A stretch of DNA of 64,000 nt from Streptomyces cinnabarinus. Its GTDB lineage: Bacteria; Actinomycetota; Actinomycetes; Streptomycetales; Streptomycetaceae. Below, in pieces: positions 24,671-33,242 of this stretch (position 1 is the first letter of the stretch; each line of letters starts with the position of its first letter). The position numbers and the translations under genes are program-made. Under the pieces are notes generated by a model. That model had not been told where the DNA came from and did no database searches. It saw only the letters and a program-made list of their open reading frames with translations. The stretch covers positions 4,898,001 to 4,962,000 of the forward strand of contig NZ_CP114413.1 in NCBI RefSeq assembly GCF_027270315.1. The letters run 5' to 3'.

Positions 24671-24712
24671 GGGGATCTTGCTCCCCCTTGGTACCAGGGG
24701 ACCGTGCTCCCC
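24671..24712. repeat. Two tandem GGGGA-N6-TCCCC inverted repeats in the crp leader
   Basis: GGGGATCTTGCTCCCC (24671-24686) and GGGGACCGTGCTCCCC (24697-24712) are 26 bp apart. The palindromic TTGGTACCA lies between them. They sit 27-68 nt upstream of the crp GTG. Confidence 0.75.
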
Positions 24713-24735
24713 ATTTTGCCGGACCGTCCAAACAG

Positions 24736-24749
24736 TGTGATCTGTCACA
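24736..24749. promoter_or_regulatory. Possible Crp-type palindrome between crp and nth
   Basis: TGTGA-TCTG-TCACA has the half-sites of a Crp operator, but 4 nt apart where E. coli CRP sites have 6. It lies 92 nt upstream of crp and 103 nt upstream of nth. A second palindrome, ACACGTGT, is at 24760-24767. Confidence 0.4.
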
Positions 24750-24839
24750 AGGATGCCGCACACGTGTCCCGAGTTAAGCGGCAGGGGTCCAATTGGGGGC
24801 TGATCTTCAGGGCTCGGGGCGGATGTCAGTGCCTGGCTT

Positions 24840-24845
24840 TAGGCT
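24840..24845 (+). promoter_or_regulatory. Putative -10 element for the leaderless nth transcript
   Basis: TAGGCT ends 6 nt before the GTG at 24852. The same hexamer and spacing occur before the tmk fusion. Confidence 0.55.
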
Positions 24846-24851
24846 GGCCGG

Positions 24852-25769
24852 GTGTCCAAATCGCCGGTGAGAGCACAGGCCAAGGGGGCTGGGCGGGTGG
24901 TTGTACGTCGTGATTCCGCTGTGGGCGAACAGAACCCCGGTGGCGGAAAGAAACCGGCAAAAGCGGCGAAGCGTGCCGTCAAGCCGCCGAAGCCCGAGTC
25001 CCGTACGGCCCTGGTCCGCCGGGCCCGCCGGATCAACCGCGAGCTCGCCGAGGTCTTCCCGTACGCCCACCCCGAACTGGACTTCGACAACCCCTTCCAG
25101 CTCCTGGTCGCCACGGTCCTGTCCGCCCAGACCACCGACCTCCGCGTCAACCAGACGACCCCCGCGCTCTTCGCGAAGTACCCCACCCCCGAGGACCTGG
25201 CCGCCGCCAACCCGGAGGAGGTCGAGGAGATCCTGCGCCCGTGCGGGTTCTTCCGGGCCAAGACCAGGTCGGTCATAGGCCTGTCCAAGGCCCTGAGCGA
25301 GGACTTCGGCGGCGAGGTGCCAGGACGCCTCGAAGACCTCGTGAAACTGCCCGGCGTCGGCCGCAAGACCGCCTTCGTCGTGCTCGGCAACGCCTTCGGG
25401 CGGCCCGGCATCACCGTGGACACGCACTTCCAGCGGCTGGTGCGGCGCTGGCGGTGGACCGAGCAGACCGACCCCGACAAGATCGAGGCCGAGATCGGGG
25501 CACTGTTCCCCAAGAGCGACTGGACCGACCTCTCGCATCACGTGATCTGGCACGGCCGCCGCATCTGCCACGCCCGCAAACCGGCCTGCGGCGCCTGCCC
25601 CATCGCCCCGCTCTGCCCGGCGTACGGCGAGGGCGAGACGGACCCCGAGAAGGCGAAGAAGCTCCTCAAGTACGAGAAGGGCGGCTTCCCCGGGCAGCGC
25701 CTGAACCCCCCGCAGGCCTACTTGGACGCGGGCGGGAAGGCGGCACCGCCGCTGGGAGCCGCCGGATGA
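24852..25769 (+). CDS. nth: Endonuclease III (DNA glycosylase/AP lyase)
   Basis: A 305-residue base-excision repair enzyme for oxidised pyrimidines. After a basic ~50-residue N-terminal extension, the core shows SAQTTD, the helix-hairpin-helix LPGVGRKTA with the catalytic lysine, VDTHFQRL with the catalytic Asp, and the [4Fe-4S] loop CHARKPACGACPIAPLC (C-x6-C-x2-C-x5-C). The GTG at 24852 is supported by the -10 hexamer 6 nt upstream; a downstream start would also keep the core. It is divergent from crp and overlaps the next gene by ATGA. Confidence 0.93.
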   Translation: MSKSPVRAQAKGAGRVVVRRDSAVGEQNPGGGKKPAKAAKRAVKPPKPESRTALVRRARRINRELAEVFPYAHPELDFDNPFQLLVATVLSAQTTDLRVNQTTPALFAKYPTPEDLAAANPEEVEEILRPCGFFRAKTRSVIGLSKALSEDFGGEVPGRLEDLVKLPGVGRKTAFVVLGNAFGRPGITVDTHFQRLVRRWRWTEQTDPDKIEAEIGALFPKSDWTDLSHHVIWHGRRICHARKPACGACPIAPLCPAYGEGETDPEKAKKLLKYEKGGFPGQRLNPPQAYLDAGGKAAPPLGAAG

Positions 25770-26449
25770 CCAACGCAAGCGACATGGTGGCGCTGAGCAA
25801 GGACGGGCTGCCCTCCTGGCTGACCCCCGTCGTCCACGCCGTGGAAACCGTCGAGCCCATACAGCTGAGCCGCTTCCTGCCCCCGAAGAACGGCGCCGGC
25901 CGGCAATCCGCCGTACTCGTCCTGTTCGGCGACGGAGAACGCGGTCCTGAGCTGCTCCTGATGGAGCGTGCCAGCTCCCTGCGCTCGCACGCGGGCCAGC
26001 CCTCCTTCCCCGGCGGCGCCCTCGACCCCGAGGACGGCGACCCGAAGGCCGACGGACCGCTGCGGGCCGCTCTCCGCGAGGCCGAGGAGGAGACCGGCCT
26101 CGACCCGACGGGCGTGCAGCTCTTCGGGGTCCTGCCCCGGCTGTACATCCCGGTCAGCGAGTTCGTGGTCACCCCCGTCCTCGGCTGGTGGCGCGAGCCG
26201 AGCCCGGTCGGCGTCGTCGACCCGAACGAGACGGCCCGGGTCTTCACCGTGCCCGTGGCGGATCTCACGGACCCCGCTCACCGCGCCACCGCCGTCCACC
26301 CCAGCGGCCACCGAGGTCCGGCATTCCTGGTCGAATCGGCTCTGGTCTGGGGTTTCACCGCGGGGATCATCGACCGGTTGCTGCACTTCGCGGGCTGGGA
26401 GCGGCCCTGGGACCGGGAGAAGCAGGTCCCGCTGGACTGGCGGTCATGA
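25766..26449 (+). CDS. NUDIX CoA pyrophosphatase-like protein
   Basis: A 227-residue NUDIX hydrolase of the CoA diphosphatase (NudL/PCD1) type: RQSAVLVLFGDG, then RSHAGQPSFPGGALDPEDGD with the UPF0035-like LRSHAGQPSFPGG signature, then LREAEEETGLDP completing the NUDIX box. It would hydrolyse CoA to 4'-phosphopantetheine and 3',5'-ADP; the activity is inferred from the signature. It is coupled to nth by ATGA overlap and is followed by the MarP-like gene. Confidence 0.87.
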   Translation: MTNASDMVALSKDGLPSWLTPVVHAVETVEPIQLSRFLPPKNGAGRQSAVLVLFGDGERGPELLLMERASSLRSHAGQPSFPGGALDPEDGDPKADGPLRAALREAEEETGLDPTGVQLFGVLPRLYIPVSEFVVTPVLGWWREPSPVGVVDPNETARVFTVPVADLTDPAHRATAVHPSGHRGPAFLVESALVWGFTAGIIDRLLHFAGWERPWDREKQVPLDWRS

Positions 26450-26512
26450 CAGGCTGGTCGCCGTGCTGTGTGAATCGGGGGGCCGTGAAGTGACGAGGCG
26501 AGGCTTGAAGCG

Positions 26513-27712
26513 GTGAACGTGCTGGACATCCTGCTGCTGGTCGCCGCGGTGTGGTTCGCGATCGTCGGCTACCGCCAGGGCTTCGTCGTCGGCATCCTGT
26601 CGGTGATCGGTTTCCTCGGCGGCGGACTCGTCGCCGTCTATCTGCTCCCGGTGATCTGGGACGCCCTGACGGACAACTCCGAGGTGGGCACGACCGCCGC
26701 CGTCGTCGCCGTGGTCGTCGTCATCGTCTGCGCCTCCGTCGGCCAGGCCCTCACCACCCACCTCGGCAACAAGCTGCGCCGCTACATCACCTGGTCCCCG
26801 GCCCGCGCCCTGGACGCCACCGGCGGCGCCCTGGTCAACGTCGTGGCGATGCTGCTGGTCGCCTGGCTGATCGGTTCGGCGCTGGCCGGCACCACCCTGC
26901 CGACGCTCGGCAAGGAGGTCCGTAACTCCAAGGTGCTGCTCGGGGTGTCCCGGGCGCTGCCGGCGCAGGCCGACACCTGGTTCGCCGACTTCTCCTCGGT
27001 CCTCGCGCAGAACGGCTTCCCGCAGGTCTTCAGCCCGTTCTCCAACGAGCCCATCACCGACGTACGGCCGCCCGACCCGGCGCTCGCCAACAGCGGCGTG
27101 GCCACCCGCGCGAAGCGATCCATCGTCAAGGTCGTGGGTACCGCGGACAGTTGCGGCAAGGTCCTGGAGGGCACCGGCTTCGTCTTCGCCGACCGCCGCG
27201 TGATGACCAACGCCCATGTGGTGGGCGGCGTCGACGAACCCACCGTCCAGATAGGCGGAGAGGGCCGCAAGTACGACGCGCAGGTCGTGCTGTACGACTG
27301 GAAGCGCGACATCGCCGTGCTCGACGTACCGGATCTGGACGCGCCCGCGCTGGAGTTCACCTCCACCGACGCCCGCAGCGGCGACGGCGCGATCATCGCC
27401 GGCTTCCCGGAGAACGGCGCCTACGACGTCCGCGCCGCCCGCGTCCGCGGCCGGATCCCGGCCAACGGTCCGGACATCTACCACCGCGGCACCGTGCACC
27501 GCGACGTCTACTCGCTGTACGCGACCGTCCGCCAGGGCAACTCCGGCGGCCCGCTGCTCACGCCCGAGGGCAAGGTGTACGGCGTGGTCTTCGCGAAGTC
27601 GCTCGACGACGCCGACACCGGCTATGCGCTCACCGCGGACGAGATCCAGGACGACATCGCCGCCGGACGCACCGCGAACGAGCAGGTGGACAGCGACAGC
27701 TGCGCGCTGTGA
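26513..27712 (+). CDS. MarP-like membrane serine protease (CvpA + trypsin-like domains)
   Basis: A 399-residue protein. Four transmembrane helices of the CvpA family occupy residues ~1-125. A trypsin-like protease domain (~190-395) follows with His in MTNAHVVGG, Asp in WKRDIAVLDV and Ser in RQGNSGGPLL. The M. tuberculosis homologue MarP (Rv3671c) lies downstream of an nth-NUDIX pair and processes a peptidoglycan hydrolase under acid stress; the same order is seen here. Two cysteines (DSCGKVLEGTG and C-terminal DSCAL) could form the MarP-type disulfide. GAGGCTTGAAGCG precedes the GTG. Confidence 0.9.
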   Translation: MNVLDILLLVAAVWFAIVGYRQGFVVGILSVIGFLGGGLVAVYLLPVIWDALTDNSEVGTTAAVVAVVVVIVCASVGQALTTHLGNKLRRYITWSPARALDATGGALVNVVAMLLVAWLIGSALAGTTLPTLGKEVRNSKVLLGVSRALPAQADTWFADFSSVLAQNGFPQVFSPFSNEPITDVRPPDPALANSGVATRAKRSIVKVVGTADSCGKVLEGTGFVFADRRVMTNAHVVGGVDEPTVQIGGEGRKYDAQVVLYDWKRDIAVLDVPDLDAPALEFTSTDARSGDGAIIAGFPENGAYDVRAARVRGRIPANGPDIYHRGTVHRDVYSLYATVRQGNSGGPLLTPEGKVYGVVFAKSLDDADTGYALTADEIQDDIAAGRTANEQVDSDSCAL

Positions 27713-27740
27713 GCCCCTGGTGAAAGAAGCCCCGGGGCGG

Positions 27741-27923
27741 TCAGCCGCGGGGGTGGCGCAGGCGTACCGAGACCCAGCGGGCCCGGCGGCGCAGGATGCG
27801 CGGAATCCCCACCCGGGGGTCGGCGCCCGCGAGTTGCGGGGCACTGCCGCCCTGGTGAGAGCTCAGGGCGCTGCCCGAGCGGCGGTTGCGTGCTACGTCG
27901 TTGTAGTCGTGCGTCCAGCCCAT
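27741..27923 (-). CDS. Small basic hypothetical protein
   Basis: A 60-residue basic protein (MGWTHDYNDVARNRR ... RRRARWVSVRLRHPRG). No family is recognised. It is supported by a start after a GGGG-rich stretch and a compact open frame with sensible composition. It is convergent with marP and lies 154 nt downstream of the epoxide-hydrolase-like gene. An inverted repeat at 27973-28000 lies in its upstream region. It may be a chance frame. Confidence 0.45.
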   Translation of the reverse strand: MGWTHDYNDVARNRRSGSALSSHQGGSAPQLAGADPRVGIPRILRRRARWVSVRLRHPRG

Positions 27924-27972
27924 ACCCCGACGTCTGCCCCTGCCCCAAGGTCGATAACCGCCCCCAGGGCCC

Positions 27973-28000
27973 CCAATTGGCCTATGCGCCGGGCAATTGG
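27973..28000. repeat. CCAATTG-N14-CAATTGG inverted repeat
   Basis: The half-sites are 27973-27979 and 27994-28000; each contains the palindrome CAATTG. It stands out in a GC-rich region and lies between two minus-strand genes, ~50 nt upstream of the small hypothetical gene. It is a possible operator. Confidence 0.45.
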
Positions 28001-28077
28001 CTGTTCGTAGTACAGATGTTCAGACCTGGAACACCGGGAGCGCCGGAGCGGTCACCGACCGGGTTCGGGTTCCGCGC

Positions 28078-29019
28078 TCACCTGTCCGGTTCGGGATCCT
28101 TCAGCCAATTGACCAGTTCCGCGGTGAAAGCCACGGGATCCTCCTCATGCGGGAAGTGTCCCAGGCCGTCGAACAGGCGCCAGCGGTACGGGGCTTCGAC
28201 GTACTCGCCGGAACCGGCCGCGCTGCGGGTGCGCAGCACCGGGTCCAGGGAGCCGTGCAGATGCAGCGTCGGCACCCGGACCGGGCGCTTCATCCGGCGG
28301 TTGAACTGGATGCCGTCGGGACGCGCCAGCGAGCGGACCATCCAGCGGTACGGCTCGATCGAGCAGTGCGCGGTGGAGGGGATGCACATCGCACGCCGGT
28401 ACATGTCGACCGCGTCGTCCTCCGGGAGCCGCGGTCCGGACCAGTCCCGGACCAGCCGGCCCACCAGCGCCCCGTCGTCGGCGGTCAGCTGCCGCTCCGG
28501 GATCCAGGGCCGCTGGAACCCCCAGATGTAGGAGCCCGCGGTCGTCTGCTTGACGTCCGAGAGCATCGCCGAGCGCCAGCGCCGCGGATGCGGCATCGAG
28601 GCGACCGCGAGCCGCCGTACCAGCTTCGGGCGCATCACCGCCGCCGTCCACGCCAGATAGCCGCCCAGGTCGTGGCCGACGAGGGCGGCGTCCGGCTCGC
28701 CGAGGGAGCGGATCACTCCGGTGATGTCGAGCGCCAGGTTGGCGGGGTCGTACCCGCGCGGGGTGCGGTCGCTGCCGCCGACACCGCGCAGGTCCATGGC
28801 GACGGCCCGGAACCCGGCGTCGGCGAGCGCCGGGAGCTGGTGCCGCCACGTCCACCAGAACTGCGGGAAGCCGTGCAGGAGCAGGACCAGCGGCCCGTCG
28901 CCCATCTCGGCGATGTGGAAGCGCGCACCATTGGCCGCCACGTCCCGATGGGTCCAGGGACCATCGAGTCGTGCGACCGAGGCAGGCTGCGCCGGAGGGG
29001 TGAGGGCCGGGTCCGTCAT
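28078..29019 (-). CDS. Alpha/beta hydrolase, epoxide-hydrolase-like
   Basis: A 313-residue soluble enzyme. It has the oxyanion motif HGFPQFWW, the nucleophile elbow GHDLGG (Asp nucleophile, as in epoxide hydrolases and haloalkane dehalogenases), MDLRGVGGSD, the acid in HGSLDPVL and the histidine in LGHFPHEED. The cap region lies at ~150-230. The substrate is unknown; tyrosines in the cap would favour epoxide hydrolysis, but this was not verified. Its ATG overlaps the stop of the holin-like gene (ATGA), so they form one transcription unit. Confidence 0.87.
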   Translation of the reverse strand: MTDPALTPPAQPASVARLDGPWTHRDVAANGARFHIAEMGDGPLVLLLHGFPQFWWTWRHQLPALADAGFRAVAMDLRGVGGSDRTPRGYDPANLALDITGVIRSLGEPDAALVGHDLGGYLAWTAAVMRPKLVRRLAVASMPHPRRWRSAMLSDVKQTTAGSYIWGFQRPWIPERQLTADDGALVGRLVRDWSGPRLPEDDAVDMYRRAMCIPSTAHCSIEPYRWMVRSLARPDGIQFNRRMKRPVRVPTLHLHGSLDPVLRTRSAAGSGEYVEAPYRWRLFDGLGHFPHEEDPVAFTAELVNWLKDPEPDR

Positions 29020-29507
29020 GACGACGAGCGTGCCACAGGCTCGAGGGCGGCGGGCGACCGGTCCTCCAGGGCCGGGACCGGACGCGGGTGCGGCTTGGCG
29101 TTCTGCAGGACGCCCGCGGTCTCCTTCACCGAGGCGGCGACCTTCTGCGGTCCCTTGCCCTTCTTGGCCTTCTTCGCGAAGACGACGCCGATGAGCGCGA
29201 GGGCCACGGCGATGAGCACGTTCGCGGCGAAGGAGAGCAGGAAGCAGAGGGCGAGGTTCCAGTCGCTCCAGGTCCGGATGCCGTAGGCCAGGGCGAAGTT
29301 GAGCATCGGCAGGGAGAACACCAGCACCGCGCCGGCCACCATGAACGCGCCGCCGCTGGTCGCGCCGCGCTTCACGTCCCGCTTGAGCTGCGCCTTGGCC
29401 AGCGCGATCTCGTCGTGCACCAATGCCGACATCTCGGTCGTCGCCGAGGCGAACAGCTGGCCGATGCTGCGTTCGGCGCCGACCGGGCTGCCGTCGGGTG
29501 CGCTCAT
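29016..29507 (-). CDS. Holin-like superfamily (DUF1469/Phage_holin_3_6) membrane protein
   Basis: A 163-residue protein. An amphipathic N-terminal region (SIGQLFASATTEMSALVHDEIALAKAQLK) precedes two membrane helices (AFMVAGAVLVFSLPMLNFALAYG and LALCFLLSFAANVLIAVALALIGVVF) and a basic tail (KKAKKGKGPQK). Despite the holin name, such proteins are chromosomal and common in actinobacteria; no phage genes are nearby. GGGAGAA precedes the ATG. It is coupled to the hydrolase gene and lies 67 nt downstream of nhaA. Confidence 0.85.
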   Translation of the reverse strand: MSAPDGSPVGAERSIGQLFASATTEMSALVHDEIALAKAQLKRDVKRGATSGGAFMVAGAVLVFSLPMLNFALAYGIRTWSDWNLALCFLLSFAANVLIAVALALIGVVFAKKAKKGKGPQKVAASVKETAGVLQNAKPHPRPVPALEDRSPAALEPVARSSS

Positions 29508-29574
29508 CGCGTTCTCCCTCTTGTGACTTCTGACCGTCTGGGTGAGGTCTCGTCTTTTGTACCGTCCCGTCAGA

Positions 29575-31005
29575 TCATGCCCGACGGTCGTTCTCCTCGC
29601 CTGCCCCGCCCGTCACTTCGGCAAGCCGCGCAAGTTCCGCCGCCTTCTCCTCGGCCATCCGGCGGTGCTCGGCGGCCTTGCGCTCATGGATGGCGGCCAT
29701 CCGCAGGTGGTACTCCGGATCGTCCTGCTCGTAGATGTCGGGGACACCGGAGTGGTCCTCGTCGCGCTCCTCGGCCTCGGTCATCCGGCGGTAGCGGCTG
29801 TTCCGTACCTTCAGCAGCACGGTCGCCAGGGTCGCCGCGATGAGGGAGCCCAGCAGAACGGCCGCCTTCACCTCGTCCGTCAGAGTGGAGTCGCCCTCGA
29901 AGGCGAGCTCACCGATGAGCAGCGAGACGGTGAAGCCGATGCCGGCCAGGGTCGCCACCGCGAAGACATCCGCCCAGGCCAGCTCCTCGCTGAGGGAGGC
30001 CCGGGTGAAGCGGGCGGTCAGCCAGGTACCGCCGAAGATGCCGACCGCCTTGCCGACGACGAGTCCGAGGACGACGCCCAGGGTCTCCGGCCGGGTGAAC
30101 ACCTCGGCCAGCGCCCCGCCGGAGACGGTGACACCGGCGCTGAACAGGGCGAACAGCGGCACCGCCAGGCCCGCCGAGAGCGGCCGGACCAGGTGCTCGA
30201 CGCGCTCGCCCAGGGAGTGCTCCTCGCCCTCGCGCGGGGTGCAGCGCAGCATCAGTCCCATCGCGACACCGGCGATGGTGGCGTGGATGCCGCTGTTGTA
30301 CATCAGTGCCCAGATCACCAGCGCCAGCGGGACGTAGACGTACCAGCCGCGCACCCGCTTGTGCAGCAGCAGCCAGAAGACGGCAAGGCCGGCGAAGGCG
30401 CCGCCGAGGGCCGCGAAGTTCAGGGTGTCGGTGAAGAAGATCGCGATGATCAGGATCGCGAAGAGGTCGTCGACGACGGCGAGGGTGAGCAGGAAGGCGC
30501 GCAGAGCGCTCGGAAGGGAGGTGCCGATGACGGCGAGCACGGCGAGCGCGAAGGCGATGTCGGTGGCGGTGGGCACGGCCCAGCCGTCCAGTGAGCCGCC
30601 GCCCACGACGTTGGTGAGGACGTAGACGAGCGCCGGTACGGCCATTCCGCACAGCGCGGCGACCACCGGCAGCACGGCGGCCTTGGGATCCCTGAGATCA
30701 CCGGCGACCAGCTCGCGCTTGAGCTCGATCCCGGCGACGAAGAAGAAGATCGCGAGCAGTCCGTCGGCGGCCCAGTGCGCGACCGAGAGGTCGAGGCCGA
30801 GCGCTGCGGGCCCGAAGTGGTGGTCGCTGACGCTGTCGTAGCTGTCGCTCAGCGCCGGGACGTTCGCCCAGACCAGCGCGGCGACGGCGGCCACGAGCAG
30901 CAGCACCCCGCCGACGGTCTCGGTGCGCAGGGCGTCCGCGACGAAGGTCCGCTCGGGCAGGGACAGCCGTCCGAGAACCTTGCGGCTGGTGCGGGGCGCG
31001 GACAC
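29575..31005 (-). CDS. nhaA: Na+/H+ antiporter NhaA
   Basis: A 476-residue antiporter with ~11-12 membrane helices covering the whole NhaA fold, including FFFVAGIELKRELVAGDL, VPTATDIAFALAVLAVIG with the DIAFA motif holding the conserved Asp, and LAVVDDLFAILIIAIFF with the paired aspartates that carry Na+/H+. A C-terminal acidic/charged tail (MTEAEERDEDHSGVPDIYEQDD...) is an addition to the E. coli protein. The GTG at 31005 is preceded by CGGAGG at 6 nt. It extrudes Na+ at alkaline pH, by family. Confidence 0.92.
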   Translation of the reverse strand: MSAPRTSRKVLGRLSLPERTFVADALRTETVGGVLLLVAAVAALVWANVPALSDSYDSVSDHHFGPAALGLDLSVAHWAADGLLAIFFFVAGIELKRELVAGDLRDPKAAVLPVVAALCGMAVPALVYVLTNVVGGGSLDGWAVPTATDIAFALAVLAVIGTSLPSALRAFLLTLAVVDDLFAILIIAIFFTDTLNFAALGGAFAGLAVFWLLLHKRVRGWYVYVPLALVIWALMYNSGIHATIAGVAMGLMLRCTPREGEEHSLGERVEHLVRPLSAGLAVPLFALFSAGVTVSGGALAEVFTRPETLGVVLGLVVGKAVGIFGGTWLTARFTRASLSEELAWADVFAVATLAGIGFTVSLLIGELAFEGDSTLTDEVKAAVLLGSLIAATLATVLLKVRNSRYRRMTEAEERDEDHSGVPDIYEQDDPEYHLRMAAIHERKAAEHRRMAEEKAAELARLAEVTGGAGEENDRRA

Positions 31006-31140
31006 GGGGACCTCCGGAAAGTGGGCAGCACAAACACTTGCCGACCAGACTTCCCGGCGCACCTTGAGCAGTTCTTTACGCCCTTTTAGCGTACCCAACC
31101 AGGGGCGGACCGGCGCACGACGGACCCCGTGACGCACGTC

Positions 31141-31168
31141 GGGGAGCGCCCGGCGCCGGACGCTCCCC
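31141..31168. terminator. Terminator downstream of acs
   Basis: GGGGAGCG (31141-31148) pairs with CGCTCCCC (31161-31168) around a GC-rich loop, 18 nt after the acs stop codon on the minus strand. Confidence 0.8.
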
Positions 31169-31185
31169 GTGTGTCGGCGGCCCGC

Positions 31186-33141
31186 TCAGTCCTCGCTGGG
31201 CGCGGCCGGCAGCTTGGCCTGGATGAGGTCCATGACCGTGGAGTCGGTCAGCGTGGTGACATCGCCCAGCTCACGGTTCTCCGCGATGTCCCGCAGGAGT
31301 CGGCGCATGATCTTGCCGGAGCGGGTCTTCGGCAGCTCCGCCACCGGCAGGATCCGCTGGGGCTTGGCGATCGGGCCCAGCGTCGCGCCCACGTGGTTGC
31401 GCAGCTCCGCGACCAGGTCATCGGTCTCCGCCGCCGTGCCCCTGAGGATCACGAAGGCGACGATCGCCTGCCCGGTCGTCTCGTCCGCCGCGCCGACCAC
31501 GGCCGCCTCGGCGACCGAGGGGTGCGACACGAGCGCCGACTCGACCTCGGTGGTGGAGATGTTGTGGCCGGACACGAGCATGACGTCGTCGACCCGGCCG
31601 AGCAGCCAGACATCGCCGTCGTCGTCCTTCTTCGCGCCGTCACCGGCGAAGTACTTGCCCTCGAAACGCGCCCAGTAGGTGTCGAGGAAGCGCTGGTCGT
31701 CGCCCCAGATGGTGCGCAGCATGGACGGCCAGGGCTCGGTCAGGACCAGGTAGCCGCCACCGCCGTTCGGCACCTCCTGGGCCTCGTCGTCGACGACGGT
31801 CGCGGCGATGCCGGGCAGCGGGGTCTGGGCGGAACCCGGCTTGGTCTCGGTGACACCGGGCAGCGGCGAGATCATCATCGCGCCGGTCTCGGTCTGCCAC
31901 CAGGTGTCCACGATCGGGGTCCGGTCGCCGCCGATGTGCTTGCGGTACCAGATCCACGCCTCGGGGTTGATCGGCTCACCGACGGATCCGAGGACACGGA
32001 GGGAGGACAGGTCGAACTTCGCGGGGATGTCGTCGCCCCACTTCATGAACGTACGGATCGCCGTCGGCGCCGTGTACAGGATGGTCACCCCGTACTTCTG
32101 GATGATCTCCCAGAACCGGCCCTGGTGCGGGGTGTCCGGCGTGCCCTCGTACATCACCTGGGTGGCGCCGTTGGCGAGCGGGCCGTAGACGATGTAGGAG
32201 TGCCCGGTGACCCAGCCGACGTCGGCGGTGCACCAGTAGACGTCGGTCTCCGGCTTGAGGTCGAAGACGGCGTGGTGGGTGTAGGACGTCTGGGTGAGGT
32301 AGCCGCCGGAGGTGTGCAGGATGCCCTTCGGCTTACCGGTGGTGCCCGAGGTGTAGAGGATGAACAGCGGGTGCTCCGCCTCGAACGCCTCCGGCGTGTG
32401 CTCCGCGCTCTGCCGCCCGACGAGGTCGTGCCACCACACGTCCCGGCTGTCGTCCCAGGCGACCTCCTGGCCGGTGCGCTGGACCACGAGGACATGTTCG
32501 ACGTTGTCGACCTTGGAGACGGCCTCGTCGACGGCCGGCTTCAGCGCGGACGGCTTGCCGCGCCGGTAACCGCCATCGGAGGTGATGACGACCTTGGCGT
32601 CGGCGTCCTGGATACGGGTCGCGAGCGCGTCCGCGGAGAAGCCGCCGAAGACCACGGAGTGCGCGGCGCCGATCCGGGCGCAGGCGAGCATCGCCACGGC
32701 CGTCTCGGGGATCATCGGCATGTAGACGGCGACCCGGTCGCCCTTGCGGACGCCCAGCTCCAGCAGCGCGTTCGCCGCCTTGGAGACCTCGTCCTTGAGC
32801 TCGGCGTAGGTGATGGCGCGGCTGTCGCCGGGCTCCCCCTCGAAGTGGATGGCGACCCGGTCCCCGAGCCCGGCCTCCACATGCCGGTCCACGCAGTTGT
32901 ACGCGACATTGAGCGCGCCGTCCTTGAACCACTTCGCGAACGGCGGGTTCGACCAGTCCAGCGTCTCGGTCGGCTCCTTGGCCCAGGTCAGCCGACGGGC
33001 CTGCTCGGCCCAGAAGCCGAGCCTGTCAGCCTTGGCCTGTTCGTACGCCTCCGCGGTGACGTTGGCGTGCGCGGCCAGGTCGGCGGGCGGTGCGAACCTG
33101 CGCTCTTCCTTGAGCAGGTTGGCCAGGCTTTCGTTGCTCAC
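31186..33141 (-). CDS. acs: Acetyl-CoA synthetase
   Basis: A 651-residue AMP-forming acetate:CoA ligase. It shows the ATP-binding motif LYTSGTTGKPKGILH, the acetate pocket region VYWCTADVGWVTGHSYIVYGPL, the WWQTETG motif, the hinge LLGRVDDVMLVSGHN, and the C-terminal KTRSGKIMRR, whose lysine is the site of regulatory acetylation. The full family length is present. The GTG at 33141 follows AAGGGAG. A 16-bp site resembling a DasR operator lies ~90 nt upstream. Acs feeds acetate into acetyl-CoA for central and secondary metabolism. Confidence 0.95.
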   Translation of the reverse strand: MSNESLANLLKEERRFAPPADLAAHANVTAEAYEQAKADRLGFWAEQARRLTWAKEPTETLDWSNPPFAKWFKDGALNVAYNCVDRHVEAGLGDRVAIHFEGEPGDSRAITYAELKDEVSKAANALLELGVRKGDRVAVYMPMIPETAVAMLACARIGAAHSVVFGGFSADALATRIQDADAKVVITSDGGYRRGKPSALKPAVDEAVSKVDNVEHVLVVQRTGQEVAWDDSRDVWWHDLVGRQSAEHTPEAFEAEHPLFILYTSGTTGKPKGILHTSGGYLTQTSYTHHAVFDLKPETDVYWCTADVGWVTGHSYIVYGPLANGATQVMYEGTPDTPHQGRFWEIIQKYGVTILYTAPTAIRTFMKWGDDIPAKFDLSSLRVLGSVGEPINPEAWIWYRKHIGGDRTPIVDTWWQTETGAMMISPLPGVTETKPGSAQTPLPGIAATVVDDEAQEVPNGGGGYLVLTEPWPSMLRTIWGDDQRFLDTYWARFEGKYFAGDGAKKDDDGDVWLLGRVDDVMLVSGHNISTTEVESALVSHPSVAEAAVVGAADETTGQAIVAFVILRGTAAETDDLVAELRNHVGATLGPIAKPQRILPVAELPKTRSGKIMRRLLRDIAENRELGDVTTLTDSTVMDLIQAKLPAAPSED

Positions 33142-33226
33142 GACATCTCCCTTTCCCAGGGTGTCCGTTGTGTCCCAGGCCACAGCTCATCAGACCCGGG
33201 GGCCCGATGACAAGGGCCGACGGGAA

Positions 33227-33242
33227 ATTGGTTTAGACCTGT
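33227..33242 (-). promoter_or_regulatory. DasR-responsive-element-like site upstream of acs
   Basis: On the minus strand ACAGGTCTAAACCAAT matches the dre consensus ACTGGTCTAGACCACT at 13 of 16 positions, keeping GGTCTA and ACC. It lies 86-101 nt upstream of the acs GTG. Confidence 0.5.

Noticed and set aside
29016..29507. Prophage remnant suggested by the holin-like gene
   Set aside because: The family is a chromosomal membrane protein common in actinobacteria and no other phage gene is present.
31129..33210. Long plus-strand frame opposite acetyl-CoA synthetase
   Set aside because: Antisense shadow of a full-length, motif-complete acs; composition is Arg/Gly/Asp-rich and without family resemblance.
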